From Mycobacteroides immunogenum (GTDB lineage: Bacteria > Actinomycetota > Actinomycetes > Mycobacteriales > Mycobacteriaceae), in assembly GCF_001605725.1 (NCBI RefSeq), contig NZ_CP011530.1, forward strand, positions 3,906,001 to 3,970,000: DNA of 64,000 nt, given 5' to 3'. Below are positions 63,517 through 64,000 of the stretch, piece after piece. Position numbers and translations under genes: made by a program. Position 1 is the stretch's first letter. Each line of letters opens with the position of its first letter. The notes beneath the pieces were generated by a model, which was not told the origin of the DNA, did no database searches, and saw nothing but the letters and a program-made list of their open reading frames with translations.

Positions 63517-64000
63517 ATGGCCGACCTACCCTTTGGATTCGCTGCTGGCGACGACCCCGACCGCGAGCGGGGCGATGCCGGTCGCGGCTCGTCGGGCTCA
63601 GGTTCGTCGGGCGCAGACCCCTTCGGCTTCGGATCTGGCGGATTCAATCCCGCCGATCTGGGCCAGATCTTCACGCAGCTGGGCCAAATGTTCAGCGGCG
63701 CTGCCGCCACCGCGTCCAGCGGCCAGCCGACGGGCCCGGTCAACTACGACATCGCCCGGCAACTGGCCTCGAGTTCAATCGGTTTCGTCGCCCCCATCAC
63801 CGAGAGCACCACATCGGCCATCGCTGACGCGGTGCATCTGGCCGACACCTGGCTCGACGGCGCCACCGCGTTGCCGGCCGGCGCCACCCGCACTGCGGCC
63901 TGGACGGCGACCGACTGGGTGGACAACACCCTGGAGAACTGGAAGCGATTGGTGGACCCGGTCGCCGAACAGATCTCGGGCATGTGGGCGGCGAACCTGC
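63517..64000 (+). CDS. DUF2342 zinc-dependent metalloprotease (partial)
   Basis: Open from the ATG at 63517 to the window end (161 codons). A Gly/Ser/Asp-rich start (FGFAAGDDPDRERGDAGRGS) is followed by FNPADLGQIFTQLGQMFSGA and the conserved YDIARQLASSSIGFVAPIT, as in Rv3195-type proteins. The HEXXH-like zinc site lies beyond the window. Same order as Rv3193c-Rv3195. Confidence 0.85.
   Translation, partial: MADLPFGFAAGDDPDRERGDAGRGSSGSGSSGADPFGFGSGGFNPADLGQIFTQLGQMFSGAAATASSGQPTGPVNYDIARQLASSSIGFVAPITESTTSAIADAVHLADTWLDGATALPAGATRTAAWTATDWVDNTLENWKRLVDPVAEQISGMWAANL

Overview
The window is chromosomal DNA of a mycobacterium, most likely the Mycobacteroides abscessus/chelonae group. It is GC-rich. 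It carries the actinobacterial order smpB-ftsX-ftsE ... mscS-prfB ... fprA, then hisN-fadE24-fadE23, and further right a UPF0182 gene, a PDZ/Lon-like protease and a DUF2342 metalloprotease. These match the order of M. tuberculosis Rv3100c-Rv3106, Rv3137-Rv3140 and Rv3193c-Rv3195. The tmRNA tag peptide also reads as the mycobacterial one. The species call is an inference.

Two mobile elements sit in this backbone. (1) Positions 1-5775 are the right arm of a prophage or genomic island integrated at the 3' end of ssrA (tmRNA, minus strand, 5776-6141). It holds divergent XRE regulators, about 0.8 kb with no supported gene, a three-gene cassette read as a HicA-like toxin, an HTH antitoxin and a SecB-like chaperone (a candidate toxin-antitoxin-chaperone module), and a tyrosine integrase. 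(2) Positions 34401-58674 are a complete 24.2-kb integrated element in the initiator tRNA-fMet gene, bounded by 48-bp direct repeats. It has a tyrosine integrase, an excisionase-like HTH protein and an XRE regulator at its right end. Further in are a primase/SF3-helicase replication protein with a 12-bp-periodic iteron array, an FtsK/TraB-like DNA translocase coupled to a RuvC-like nuclease, a DUF2637 protein and other membrane proteins. This is the gene set of an actinomycete integrative and conjugative element (AICE). Unusually, it also encodes type VII secretion (T7SS) substrates: an EspC/WXG100-type protein, a WXG-toxin with a lipoprotein candidate immunity gene, and a large Pro-rich Esp-like protein. 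No ESX core genes are visible, so these would depend on the host secretion machine. It also carries three DNA adenine methyltransferases, a serine recombinase, a NrdH-like redoxin and several lipoproteins.

Backbone, left to right. 5776-13256 holds ssrA and smpB (trans-translation), ftsE/ftsX (division ABC complex), a small operon of T7SS-like helical proteins (9156-10629), a Pro-rich membrane protein, an MscS channel and prfB. 13306-21672 holds an IclR regulator, an SDR-like protein, a large acyl-CoA dehydrogenase, fprA, an SRPBCC protein, a FAD monooxygenase, a membrane protein and hisN. 21802-27705 holds fadE24/fadE23 behind a double palindrome, a secreted protein, a PPOX F420 enzyme and an SRPBCC-acyl-CoA synthetase fusion. 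28040-34310 holds a lipoprotein, a Clp-N protein, a PadR operon, MmpS-like, cupin and hemophore-like genes, a DUF4241-like gene and a decayed secreted-protein gene next to the tRNA attachment site. 58634-64000 holds tRNA-fMet, UPF0182, the PDZ/Lon-like protease, a DCC oxidoreductase and the start of the DUF2342 metalloprotease.

The most unusual points are the iteron array, an 88-bp perfect inverted repeat that breaks the DUF2637 gene in a way exactly repaired by removing 86 nt, the T7SS cargo on an AICE-like element, and the HicA/HTH/SecB module beside the prophage integrase.
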